Shown: piece after piece, positions 24,349-31,686 of the stretch
Position numbering within the stretch: position 1 is the stretch's first letter
Layout of the letters: every line of letters begins with the position of its first letter
Assembly (NCBI GenBank): GCA_039922875.1
Contig: JBDTDV010000057.1
Coordinates: forward strand, 1-52,662
Reading direction: 5' to 3'
Origin: JBDTDV01 sp039922875
GTDB lineage: Bacteria; Actinomycetota; Actinomycetes; Actinomycetales; Microbacteriaceae
DNA length: 52,662 nucleotides
Notes under the pieces: generated by a model
The model's input: only the letters and a program-made list of their open reading frames with translations
Told to the model about the DNA's origin: nothing
Databases searched by the model: none
Position numbers and translations under genes: made by a program

Positions 24349-25455
24349 ATGATGGAACTGGACTTCTCGGAACAGATCGCCGCGCTGCGCTCGACATTCA
24401 ACGACATCCGGTCCGTGATCGGAGTCGATCGGCTGCGGGCCGAGATCGCCTCGCTCAGCGAACAGGCGGGTGTGCCGGACCTCTGGGACGACACCGACAA
24501 AGCACAAAAGATCACCAGCGATCTCAGCCACCGGCAATCCGACTTGGCCCGAATCGAGAGCATTTCCTCGCGATTGGACGACCTCGAGGTGCTCGTCGAG
24601 ATGGCGAACGAAGCCAGCGACGAGGAATCGGCGCAGGAAGCCAAGGAAGAACTGGCCGGTCTGCAGAAGACGCTCGGCGATTTGGAAGTGCTGACCCTGC
24701 TCAACGGGGAGTTCGACCCCCGCCCGGCCGTGGTCACCATCCGCGCCGGTGCCGGCGGGGTGGATGCCGCCGATTTCGCGGACATGCTGCTTCGGATGTA
24801 CCTGCGCTGGGCCGAACAGCACCACTATCGAACCAACGTTCTCGACACCAGCTACGCAGAGGAGGCCGGAATCAAGTCGGCCACCTTCGAGGTGGATGCG
24901 CCGTATGCGTTCGGCACCCTCAGCGTGGAAGCTGGCACCCACCGCTTGGTGCGGATGAGCCCATTCAACTCTGCCGGGAAGCGCCAGACCAGCTTCGCCG
25001 CCGTCGAGGTGGTTCCGCTGATCGAGCCGACCGAGTCGATCGACATTCCGGACTCCGACATCCGGGTTGACGTGTTCCGCTCGTCCGGCCCCGGCGGACA
25101 GTCGGTGAACACCACCGACTCCGCGGTGCGGATCACCCACCTTCCCACCGGCATCGTGGTCAGCTGCCAGAACGAGAAGAGCCAAATCCAGAACCGGGCC
25201 GCGGCTCTGCGGGTGCTGCAGTCCCGGCTGCTGCTGCTGCAGCGGGAGCAGGAGGCCGCGACCAAGAAAGAACTGGCCGGCACCATCACCGCCAGCTGGG
25301 GCGACCAGATGCGCAGCTACGTCTTGGCGCCGTATCAAATGGTCAAGGATCTGCGCACGGAATACGAGGTCAATAATCCCTCCCACGTGTTCGACGGTGA
25401 CATCGATGGGTTCATCTCGGCCGGCATCCGCTGGCGTAAGACGCCAGCCGTCTAA
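24349..25455 (+). CDS. prfB: Peptide chain release factor 2
   Basis: 368 residues. It ends translation at UGA and UAA. The stop-codon recognition tripeptide Ser204-Pro205-Phe206 (in RMSPFNSAGKR) marks it as RF2 rather than RF1, and the peptidyl-tRNA hydrolysis motif is Gly249-Gly250-Gln251 in GPGGQSVNTTDSAVR. The gene is one continuous frame, without the early in-frame UGA and programmed +1 shift known from Escherichia coli; actinobacterial prfB genes commonly lack it. The transcript appears leaderless. Confidence 0.97.
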   Translation: MMELDFSEQIAALRSTFNDIRSVIGVDRLRAEIASLSEQAGVPDLWDDTDKAQKITSDLSHRQSDLARIESISSRLDDLEVLVEMANEASDEESAQEAKEELAGLQKTLGDLEVLTLLNGEFDPRPAVVTIRAGAGGVDAADFADMLLRMYLRWAEQHHYRTNVLDTSYAEEAGIKSATFEVDAPYAFGTLSVEAGTHRLVRMSPFNSAGKRQTSFAAVEVVPLIEPTESIDIPDSDIRVDVFRSSGPGGQSVNTTDSAVRITHLPTGIVVSCQNEKSQIQNRAAALRVLQSRLLLLQREQEAATKKELAGTITASWGDQMRSYVLAPYQMVKDLRTEYEVNNPSHVFDGDIDGFISAGIRWRKTPAV

Positions 25456-25522
25456 GTCGCGCATTTCGCACGAGGCCCTCGGCTCATGGCGAGTCGGTCC
25501 CCACGAACCGGGCCCGGCTGCT

Positions 25523-25528
25523 TAGGCT
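25523..25528 (+). promoter_or_regulatory. Candidate -10 box (TAGGCT) of ftsE
   Basis: TAGGCT is followed by 9 bases and the ftsE ATG at 25538. AAGGGG lies only 2 bases before the ATG, too close to act as a ribosome site. Confidence 0.42.
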
Positions 25529-25537
25529 CAAGGGGTC

Positions 25538-26668
25538 ATGATCCGCTTCGACTCTGTCTCCAAGAAATATGCGGGCACCACGAGGCCCGCTCTCAACGCC
25601 ATCGCACTCGAGGTGCTACGGGGTGAGTTCGTCTTCCTCGTCGGCGCGTCCGGCTCAGGTAAGTCGAGTTGCCTGCAGCTGATCCTCAAAGAGGAGAAGC
25701 CGACCACGGGGACGATCCACGTGCTCGGGCAGGATCTCGGGGCGATATCCAACCGCAAGGTGCCGTACTTTCGGCGCAATATCGGTGTGGTCTTCCAAGA
25801 TTTCCGGCTGCTGCCGAACAAGACCGTTTTTGAGAACGTCGCGTTCACGCTGCAGGTCATCGGCAAGTCGCGCGGATTCATCCAGGAAGCGGTGCCAGAC
25901 GTGCTGACCATGGTCGGGTTGTCCGGCAAGGCCGGTCGGCTGCCGCACGAGCTCTCCGGCGGGGAGCAGCAGCGGGTCGCCATCGCCCGTGCGGTGGTCA
26001 ACAAGCCGCAGATCCTATTGGCCGATGAGCCGACCGGGAACCTCGATCCGGCCACCAGCGCCGGGATCATGGCGGTGCTGGAACAGATAAACGCCGGCGG
26101 TACGACCGTGATCATGGCCACCCACGAGGCCGGAATCGTCGATCAGATGCAACGACGGGTGATCGAGCTGGTCAGCGGCGAGATTGTTCGTGATGAGCGA
26201 CACGGCGGCTACGGCTACACCGCCGCCGTTCCGCTACCGGGCTCCAAGCGGGCCGCCATACCGCAGACCGGGCCCATTCCGGTGCAGGTGGTCGTCGAGC
26301 AGCCGGAACAAACTTCGGAACCGCGGCGGGAGCCGACGTCGCAGCCGCAAGCGCAGCCGGTCGTGGCTGCGGCCGCGCCTGAGCCGGCTGCCGGGATCCC
26401 CGCCGCGGCTGCTGAAACCGACGACGCGCCGACCACCGGGCCGACCCGGCGCCAGGTGCATCGCGCAGAGCGGGATTCCGCAGCCACCCAGCCGAACCGG
26501 ATCCGGGACCATTTCGTGGCTCCGATCACCCAGCCAATCCTGCGAACCGCCCCGTTGAGCGAAGACCAGCTCCCCGAACAGTTAGGCCTGGCTGAGAAAT
26601 TGGGCCTTCGCGATGCACACTCCAAAGATGACCCTGACGACCAGCAGGCTGTGGGGCCGACCAAATGA
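25538..26668 (+). CDS. ftsE: Cell-division ABC ATPase FtsE with extra C-terminal tail
   Basis: 376 residues, against about 225-230 for ordinary FtsE. The ATPase part (1-225) has Walker A VGASGSGKSSC (about 36-44), signature LSGGEQQRVAIARAV, and Walker B ILLADEPTGNLD. The added 150 residues are rich in Pro, Gln, Ala and Arg (PLPGSKRAAIPQTGPIPVQV, then QPQAQPVVAAAAPEPAA) and look disordered. FtsE drives FtsX, which activates peptidoglycan hydrolases during division. The gene overlaps ftsX by 4 bases, and prfB-ftsE-ftsX-smpB is the standard actinobacterial order. Confidence 0.95.
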   Translation: MIRFDSVSKKYAGTTRPALNAIALEVLRGEFVFLVGASGSGKSSCLQLILKEEKPTTGTIHVLGQDLGAISNRKVPYFRRNIGVVFQDFRLLPNKTVFENVAFTLQVIGKSRGFIQEAVPDVLTMVGLSGKAGRLPHELSGGEQQRVAIARAVVNKPQILLADEPTGNLDPATSAGIMAVLEQINAGGTTVIMATHEAGIVDQMQRRVIELVSGEIVRDERHGGYGYTAAVPLPGSKRAAIPQTGPIPVQVVVEQPEQTSEPRREPTSQPQAQPVVAAAAPEPAAGIPAAAAETDDAPTTGPTRRQVHRAERDSAATQPNRIRDHFVAPITQPILRTAPLSEDQLPEQLGLAEKLGLRDAHSKDDPDDQQAVGPTK

Positions 26669-27579
26669 GATTCTCTCTGATCTGGTCAGAGGTGGGCAAT
26701 GGCCTGCGCCGGAACGCATCCATGGTGGTCTCGGTCATCCTGGTGACCTTCATCTCACTGACCTTCGTCGGAGCTGCGATCCTGCTGCAAATGCAAATCG
26801 GGCAGATGAAGACGTTCTGGTACGACAAGGCGCAGGTCGCCGTGTACATGTGCACCGCGACCTCGTCGGGCGACAATTGTCAGGGGGGTGAGGCGAACAA
26901 GGATCAAATCGATGCCGTCGAGGCGCAGCTCACCTCACCGACTCTTGCCCCATTCATCAAGAAGTACTACTTCGAGAATCACGAGCAGGCGTTCGCCAAC
27001 TTCACCAAGCAGTTCAAGGGCAATCCGGTCGCGGCGTACGTAACGCCGGACCTGTTGAATCAGACCTTCTGGGTCAATCTGAAGAACCCGTCGCAATCAG
27101 ATGTGCTGTCCGAGAGTCTGTCATCGATGGCCGGGGTGGAGAGCGTCACCGATCAGCGCACCTATCTCGACCAGATCTTCTCGGTGCTCAACGCCGCCAG
27201 CTACACGGCGATCGGCATCGCGGTGCTGATGCTGGTTGCCGCGGTCTTGCTGATCGCTACCACCATCCGGCTCTCCGCCTACTCGCGACGGCGTGAAATC
27301 GGGATCATGCGCCTGGTTGGGGCATCCAACCGCTTCATTCAGACACCGTTCATACTCGAGGGCGTGTTCGCCGCGCTGATCGGATCAGTCCTTGCCGGTG
27401 GGGCCATCGTGGCGATCGTGCATTTCTTCGTGCAGGGTTACCTCTCGAAACAGACGGTATCGATCGCTTTTGTCGGCCTCGATGATGCATTCCTGGTGGT
27501 ACCGATCCTGATTGTTGTCGGGGGCGCGCTCGCGGCGGTCTCGGCGAACTTCGCGATCACGAGGTATCTGAAAGTCTGA
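26665..27579 (+). CDS. ftsX: Cell-division membrane protein FtsX
   Basis: 304 residues: helix 1 at about 22-45, a large extracytoplasmic domain (about 46-165) carrying two cysteines in YMCTATSSGDNCQGG, then three C-terminal helices (about 175-295). LSAYSRRREIGIMRLVGAS is the MacB/FtsX coupling region before the last helices. The outside loop contacts cell-wall hydrolase partners such as RipC in mycobacteria. The cysteine pair may be disulphide-bonded outside the membrane. Partner ATPase is the overlapping ftsE. Confidence 0.96.
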   Translation: MRFSLIWSEVGNGLRRNASMVVSVILVTFISLTFVGAAILLQMQIGQMKTFWYDKAQVAVYMCTATSSGDNCQGGEANKDQIDAVEAQLTSPTLAPFIKKYYFENHEQAFANFTKQFKGNPVAAYVTPDLLNQTFWVNLKNPSQSDVLSESLSSMAGVESVTDQRTYLDQIFSVLNAASYTAIGIAVLMLVAAVLLIATTIRLSAYSRRREIGIMRLVGASNRFIQTPFILEGVFAALIGSVLAGGAIVAIVHFFVQGYLSKQTVSIAFVGLDDAFLVVPILIVVGGALAAVSANFAITRYLKV

Positions 27580-27581
27580 GC

Positions 27582-27587
27582 TAAACT
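27582..27587 (+). promoter_or_regulatory. Candidate -10 box (TAAACT) of smpB
   Basis: TAAACT immediately follows the ftsX stop and lies about 55 bases before the smpB start, which has its own AGGAG ribosome site. It would give smpB a promoter independent of ftsEX. No clear -35 box. Confidence 0.35.
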
Positions 27588-27641
27588 GATGGGCTGCCGG
27601 GCATCAGCCTGGTGTAATCCTCAAAATTCAGGAGATTCGTC

Positions 27642-28118
27642 GTGCCCAGGGAACGTGGTCAGAAGGTCGTGGCCACCAATCGGAAAGCGCGCCACGACTA
27701 CACCATCGGTGACACCTATGAGGCCGGACTTGTCTTGACCGGAACCGAGGTCAAGTCGTTGCGCGCCGGGCGGGCGTCCCTGGTCGACGGCTACGCCTTC
27801 ATCGACGCCGGTGAGGCATGGCTGGATGCCGTGCACATTCCCGAATACCATCAGGGAACCTGGACCAATCACCCGCCGCGTCGCAAGCGGAAGCTGCTGT
27901 TGCACAAGGCTCAGATTCTGAAGATCCACAACAAGATCAAAGAGGGCGGTTACACCGTCATCCCACTGTCGCTGTACTTCAGCGACGGCAAGGCGAAAGT
28001 CGAGCTCGCGGTCGCCAAGGGCAAGCGCGAGTACGACAAACGACAGACCCTGCGCGAGCGGCAGGACAAGCGTGAGGCAGATCGCGCGATCGCCGGCAAG
28101 CGGAATCTCGGTGACTAA
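27642..28118 (+). CDS. smpB: SsrA-binding protein SmpB
   Basis: 158 residues from a GTG preceded by AGGAG. It binds tmRNA and carries it to stalled ribosomes. The oligonucleotide-binding fold shows TNRKARHDYTIGDTYEAG, GTEVKSLRAGRASLVDG and the RKRKLLLHKAQI strand; the basic C-terminal tail (RQDKREADRAIAGKRNLGD) enters the decoding centre. Its RNA partner ssrA lies 1.3 kb downstream. Confidence 0.97.
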   Translation: MPRERGQKVVATNRKARHDYTIGDTYEAGLVLTGTEVKSLRAGRASLVDGYAFIDAGEAWLDAVHIPEYHQGTWTNHPPRRKRKLLLHKAQILKIHNKIKEGGYTVIPLSLYFSDGKAKVELAVAKGKREYDKRQTLRERQDKREADRAIAGKRNLGD

Positions 28119-28453
28119 CCCTTTTTGAACAGCGCGAATGCGGTGCCCTGATCGTCGGTGCATTCGATCCAACGACCATGGTCGCTGGACGCTGCGATCT
28201 CGGTTGCCGTGCCGCCACGTGCGCGGATCCGCTCTACAGCGGCATCCAAATCATCGGTGCTGAACGCGAGCCGTGAGGCGCCGGTTTCACCGTCGGCGGC
28301 GGCGATTCCGCCCCACGGCTGAGATCCGAGCACATGCCTGCCCCCGGCGGAGCCGGGCTCGCTGAACTCCCAGCCCAGTACCGGACCATAGAAATCGACG
28401 GCACGGTCCGTGTCACGGACCAGGAGCACCCAGTAGCTCAGTTGCGCGGTCAT
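28115..28453 (-). CDS. VOC-fold (glyoxalase/bleomycin-resistance-like) protein
   Basis: 112 residues, one vicinal-oxygen-chelate domain: SYWVLLVRDTDRAVDFYGPVLGW opens the first beta-alpha-beta-beta-beta unit (first twenty residues are the typical start), and STDDLDAAVERIRARGG opens the second. Metal ligands are not obvious beyond the Glu of GRWIECTDDQG. Function unknown; a hydrolase, dioxygenase or binding role are all possible. It is convergent with smpB, overlapping by 4 bases. Confidence 0.85.
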   Translation of the reverse strand: MTAQLSYWVLLVRDTDRAVDFYGPVLGWEFSEPGSAGGRHVLGSQPWGGIAAADGETGASRLAFSTDDLDAAVERIRARGGTATEIAASSDHGRWIECTDDQGTAFALFKKG

Positions 28454-28569
28454 CAGTCCTCCTGAGATCGACGATTAGTGGCGGTACATAGACACTAGGG
28501 CGAGTTCGGACAGCATGAAAGGATTGTGCGAAATCGTCAGTGCTGGTCGATGGGGGAGGCGAGGGTCGA

Positions 28570-29235
28570 ATGCGGAAGACCGAGCCAACCGAACGTAAGG
28601 TATCGCGACGCTGGCCCCTGATCTCAGGAAGCGCGGCGATCGCTCTGGTCGCCGTGCTGGCCGCGCTGGTCCATTTCAGGCCGCGTGCGCCATTTGCCTT
28701 CGACCAGGAGTGGCTGGCGGAACTGGTTGAACATCGTTCGCCGTTCTGGGACGCTCCGGCCCTTTTCATGAACAGTCTCGGCGGAGGCGTCGTCGGCGTG
28801 GTTATCGTGCCGCTGGTCACGATTGTGGTCTTGCTACTGTTCCGGCGGCCGTGGGCTGCGGGGTATTACGGGATCACCGTGGCCGTCAGCGCCGCGCTCG
28901 TGCAGCTGCTCAAGGTATTCGTCGCCCGGGCCCGGCCCTCGGACATGCTGGTCCCCAGCGACTTCGGTTCATTCCCGTCCGGGCATGTCGCTAATGCCGC
29001 GACGATCGCCGTCGTGCTGGCGCTCGTCTTCCCGGCGGTGTGGGTATGGATCGCCGGCGGCTGCTACACCATCATCATGATGCTCAGTCGTACCTATCTC
29101 GGGGTGCATTGGCTCAGTGACACTATTGGCGGACTGCTGCTCGGCGCGGGGATCGCCGTGATCATCTGGGCGCCGGTGGCGTCTCGTCTTCTCGAGGAGC
29201 GGCGACGGCCTCATCGTTTGATCTGGCAACGCTGA
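28570..29235 (+). CDS. PAP2-family membrane phosphatase
   Basis: 221 residues from the ATG at 28570, preceded by GAGGG; a GTG at 28540 is less likely. The three acid-phosphatase motifs are present: K115 to R122-P123 (KVFVARARP), P136-S137-G138-H139, and SRTYLGVHWLSD with the catalytic His and Asp. About six helices. Such enzymes hydrolyse undecaprenyl pyrophosphate or phosphatidic acid at the outer membrane face. Substrate is undetermined; the SRTYLGVHWxSD form is common to bacterial lipid phosphatases. Confidence 0.92.
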   Translation: MRKTEPTERKVSRRWPLISGSAAIALVAVLAALVHFRPRAPFAFDQEWLAELVEHRSPFWDAPALFMNSLGGGVVGVVIVPLVTIVVLLLFRRPWAAGYYGITVAVSAALVQLLKVFVARARPSDMLVPSDFGSFPSGHVANAATIAVVLALVFPAVWVWIAGGCYTIIMMLSRTYLGVHWLSDTIGGLLLGAGIAVIIWAPVASRLLEERRRPHRLIWQR

Positions 29236-29262
29236 TACGCCGAAGTGGCCGTATTCGGGCTA

Positions 29263-29307
29263 GCAGCGACCCGGCTGGCAGCGACCCGGCTGGCAGCGAC
29301 CCGGCTG
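29263..29307. repeat. Three perfect 15-bp tandem repeats upstream of ssrA
   Basis: GCAGCGACCCGGCTG occurs three times head to tail (29263-29277, 29278-29292, 29293-29307), 100 bases before the tmRNA 5' end. No coding sense is apparent. Confidence 0.85.
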
Positions 29308-29406
29308 GCATAGAACGGCACTCCGTGGTGTTATACACTGAGAAGCTCGCCCTGGGCGAGATGTAACTACAACAATTCAACAGCGCGTGATAGTGGCCTG
29401 CCGCAT

Positions 29407-29782
29407 GGGGATGATCGGTTTCGACATTGCCTGAGCGATTATGAGAAGCGGGTCGAGGATGCAGGGTTATCTCGTTAACGATCTCTGCAAAACAATAAGT
29501 GCCAATTCAAAGCGCACTGACTTCGCCCTCGCTGCCTAAGCGAGCGCACTAAAGAAGTCCGTCAGACCGGGAATGCTCTCTACCCGGATCCTGGCGCCAG
29601 TTAGAGAGCTTGCTTTTATGCTCTGTCTTGGGGCATAGAGGGACGTAAACCAGGGCTGGGCTCGTCGGTTTAGCTGCCAGTGGCAAATTCCGGAGCCGAG
29701 TAGAACGTCTGCATTGGATACACCCGTAGAAGGCATATGACCACAGCAGTGGACGGGGGTTCAATTCCCCCCATCTCCACCA
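29407..29782 (+). ncRNA. ssrA: tmRNA (transfer-messenger RNA)
   Basis: About 376 bases. The 5' end GGGGATGATCGGTTTCGAC and the 3' end CATCTCC-ACCA form the tRNA-like acceptor stem, and CCA is encoded (29780-29782). GGGGGTTCAATTCCCCCC is the T-arm. The tag frame starts at GCC 29501 and stops at TAA 29537-29539, giving ANSKRTDFALAA, with the terminal ALAA that targets tagged proteins to Clp proteases. It works with SmpB (27642) to free stalled ribosomes. A TACACT box (29334-29339) could be its -10 if the transcript is then trimmed. The 3' end is duplicated near 31141, marking an integration site. Confidence 0.96.
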
Positions 29783-29796
29783 TCGGTCGCTGTCAC
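29773..29796 (+). repeat. Left direct repeat (att-like) at the 3' end of ssrA
   Basis: ATCTCCACCA-TCGGTCGCT followed by GTCAC covers the last bases of tmRNA and a few beyond. Its partner at 31141-31165 differs by one inserted T and one mismatch. The pair bounds about 1.37 kb carrying the RhuM-Fic gene. Integration at ssrA 3' ends is established for phages and islands. Confidence 0.7.
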
Positions 29797-29840
29797 GCGT
29801 TGTTGAGGGGATGCTCCAAGAATTGTAAGAATTGTTGAAA

Positions 29841-29875
29841 AGTGAGGCCACCCGTTTTGGGTGGCCTCACTTTTT
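29841..29875 (+). terminator. Strong intrinsic terminator after ssrA
   Basis: AGTGAGGCCACCC and GGGTGGCCTCACT form a perfect 13-bp stem with loop GTTTT, followed by TTTT. Confidence 0.92.
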
Positions 29876-29983
29876 GGCTGACCGCGGCCCTACGCCGGTG
29901 CCTTGTTGAAGTCCTGGATGTCGGTGCGCACCGATAGCCTAAGAGCAAGGCTTGTGGACAACCAACATGAGAGGAGGCTCCTT

Positions 29984-30961
29984 ATGGCGGGGCAGCCCCT
30001 CGAGGACGTGATCCTGTATCAGCGTGACGATGGCGCACTGGCCTTGGACGTTCGGCTGGACGCGGAGACTGTCTGGCTCAGTCAGCAGCAGATCGCCGAT
30101 TTGTTTCAGACCTCTCGCGAGAACATCACGATGCACCTTCGCAACGTCTTCGACGAGGGTGAACTCGACTCCGTGGCAACCAGTAAGGATTTCTTACAGG
30201 TTCGCCAGGAGGGCGAGCGCACCGTTCGGCGCAAGGTGGCGCATTACAACCTCGACGCCATCATCTCTGTCGGCTATCGGGTCAAGAGTAAAGTCGCCAC
30301 CCAGTTCCGCATCTGGGCGACCGAGCGTCTGCGTGACATCCTCGTCAAGGGATACGCGATCAACGAGCAGCGACTAGAACAACTCGGCTCGATCGTTCAG
30401 ATCCTCGGCCGTTCGACGAATGATCTCGTGTCCGGCGTAGCCGACGTGATCGGCAGCTATCTGCCGGGTCTTACGCTCCTGCGCGACTACGACGAAGGGG
30501 GAGTCGAATCCGCACCTCACGGGGTTCCTGGCTGGACACTGACATCGGAGGATGCACGTGCGGTCATCCAGCACGTCGCCGCCCGGTTCCCCGCTGACAG
30601 TCTGCTCGGCGAGGAGCGTGGCGGTGTTCTCGATGGCACCATCGCTGCCATCTACCAAGGTTTCGCCGGTGAGGATCTCTACCCGACTATCGAAGAGAAG
30701 GCGGCCAATCTGCTCTACCTCGTAGTCAAAGACCATCCGCTTGCCGACGGCAACAAGCGCAGCGCCGCAGCGCTGTTCGTTACCTTCCTCGCCTACAACG
30801 GCATGCTCAACGACGAGAGCGGTGCGCCGCGCATCACCAACAACGCGCTCGCCGCTGTCACGCTCATGATTGCCATGAGCGCCCCCAAGGAGAAGGACCT
30901 TATGGTCGCTCTCCTCATTCGCATGATCATAGAGGGCGGCAAGCACTACGCCTCGATTTAG
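29984..30961 (+). CDS. RhuM-like / Fic-Doc fusion protein on the ssrA insertion
   Basis: 325 residues from the ATG at 29984 with GAGGAGG upstream. The first 150 residues match the RhuM virulence-protein domain, with a helix-turn-helix-like LSQQQIADLFQTSRENITMH (about 32-51). The second half is a Fic/Doc domain with HPLADGNKR at 251-259. The second residue after GN is Lys rather than Gly, as in Doc, whose phage P1 member phosphorylates EF-Tu; canonical Fic AMP-transferases have GNGR. No separate antitoxin gene is seen, and no (S/T)xxxE(G/N) inhibitory helix is certain. Several related fusions are known from pathogenicity islands. It lies between the two ssrA repeats, so it was probably acquired horizontally. 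Confidence 0.9.
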   Translation: MAGQPLEDVILYQRDDGALALDVRLDAETVWLSQQQIADLFQTSRENITMHLRNVFDEGELDSVATSKDFLQVRQEGERTVRRKVAHYNLDAIISVGYRVKSKVATQFRIWATERLRDILVKGYAINEQRLEQLGSIVQILGRSTNDLVSGVADVIGSYLPGLTLLRDYDEGGVESAPHGVPGWTLTSEDARAVIQHVAARFPADSLLGEERGGVLDGTIAAIYQGFAGEDLYPTIEEKAANLLYLVVKDHPLADGNKRSAAALFVTFLAYNGMLNDESGAPRITNNALAAVTLMIAMSAPKEKDLMVALLIRMIIEGGKHYASI

Positions 30962-31140
30962 TCCACGAACGCGGTCCTGGCATCGGCACGGGTGGCGGTC
31001 TCGGTTTGGTCGTCCAATTCGCTGCTCACGTCGTGCCCCGCCTGTTTCTTTTCCCCGTCAGCGTCCTGACCCGTTTTGCCTCCGAGATCAGCGTAATTAC
31101 GGGGTTTTCTGACCAGGGTTGTTTAGAATAATGTCCCAGT
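30962..31140. other. Non-coding stretch inside the insertion
   Basis: I see no gene here. A minus-strand frame without a start codon ends at 30958 and reads an Asp/Glu/Thr-rich tail (SSELDDQTETATRADAR); it could be the leftover C-terminus of a lost gene, but support is weak. Confidence 0.4.
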
Positions 31141-31165
31141 ATCTCCACCATTCGGTCGCTATCAC
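31141..31165 (+). repeat. Right direct repeat (att-like), copy of the ssrA 3' end
   Basis: ATCTCCACCATTCGGTCGCT plus ATCAC repeats the tmRNA end at 29773-29796. Beyond it, a second hairpin terminator with the same GGCCACCC core follows, so the duplication extends to the terminator region in a diverged form. Confidence 0.7.
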
Positions 31166-31176
31166 GAACTGTTGAA

Positions 31177-31210
31177 AGACTAAGGCCACCCGCTTGGGTG
31201 GCCTTAGTCT
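31177..31210 (+). terminator. Second hairpin terminator, related to the ssrA terminator
   Basis: AGACTAAGGCCACCC and GGGTGGCCTTAGTCT form a perfect 15-bp stem with loop GCTT. The T-tract is poor (CTATT). The stem shares GGCCACCC/GGGTGGCC with the terminator at 29841. It may be the original ssrA terminator, displaced by the insertion; it could also end the minus-strand gene at 31228. Confidence 0.75.
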
Positions 31211-31227
31211 CTATTCGACCGGTGGGG

Positions 31228-31623
31228 CTAGTCGACCCAGAAGGCGTCGAGTGCGGCCTGATCAGAGTAGTGGCCTCGCACTTCGACCATGACGCCGTTT
31301 TCGACACGGATCAGCTGACAGCCGGTGATGTCGAGCGAGCGGCTGCCGAGGGATGCCGTCGCGTGCTGCACCGCTACGACATACGTATCACCGATCGCAA
31401 CATCGAGCAGGTCGGCGCGAAACGTCCCGCCGGAAAGCGGGCCGAGCTTCGCCAGGAAGTCGTCTCGGATCCGGGACCAACCGCGGTGGTCGCCCGAAAT
31501 CGGACTGTTGCCGGGCAGGTGCCACACGGCATCCGGGGCAAAACAACTCTCTGCGGCGGCGAAATCGGCATCCGCCACTGCCTGGTAAAACCGTCGCACC
31601 ACGTGTTCGGCGTCGCTGCTCAT
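31228..31623 (-). CDS. SnoaL/NTF2-like protein
   Basis: 131 residues from the ATG at 31623 (a GTG at 31653 is possible). HVVRRFYQAVADADFAAAES and the cone-fold pattern ending in GRSLDITGCQLIRVENG and VMVEVRGHYSDQAALDAFW (first twenty residues are typical) match the NTF2/SnoaL superfamily, which includes ketosteroid isomerases, polyketide cyclases and many proteins with no known activity. No catalytic residue can be assigned. It lies right outside the right repeat of the ssrA insertion. Confidence 0.85.
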   Translation of the reverse strand: MSSDAEHVVRRFYQAVADADFAAAESCFAPDAVWHLPGNSPISGDHRGWSRIRDDFLAKLGPLSGGTFRADLLDVAIGDTYVVAVQHATASLGSRSLDITGCQLIRVENGVMVEVRGHYSDQAALDAFWVD

Positions 31624-31686
31624 GCGCTCATGATGGCACTGTTGAAATGGCACGTCTAGGCAGAGACAAGTATCCGCTTGCGCCGG

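Noticed and set aside
24349..25455. Programmed frameshift in prfB
   Set aside because: The gene is a single uninterrupted frame and has no early in-frame UGA.
30958..31126. Minus-strand frame without a start, reading an acidic Thr-rich tail
   Set aside because: No start codon or homology is visible; it may be the end of a lost gene, but evidence is too thin to annotate.
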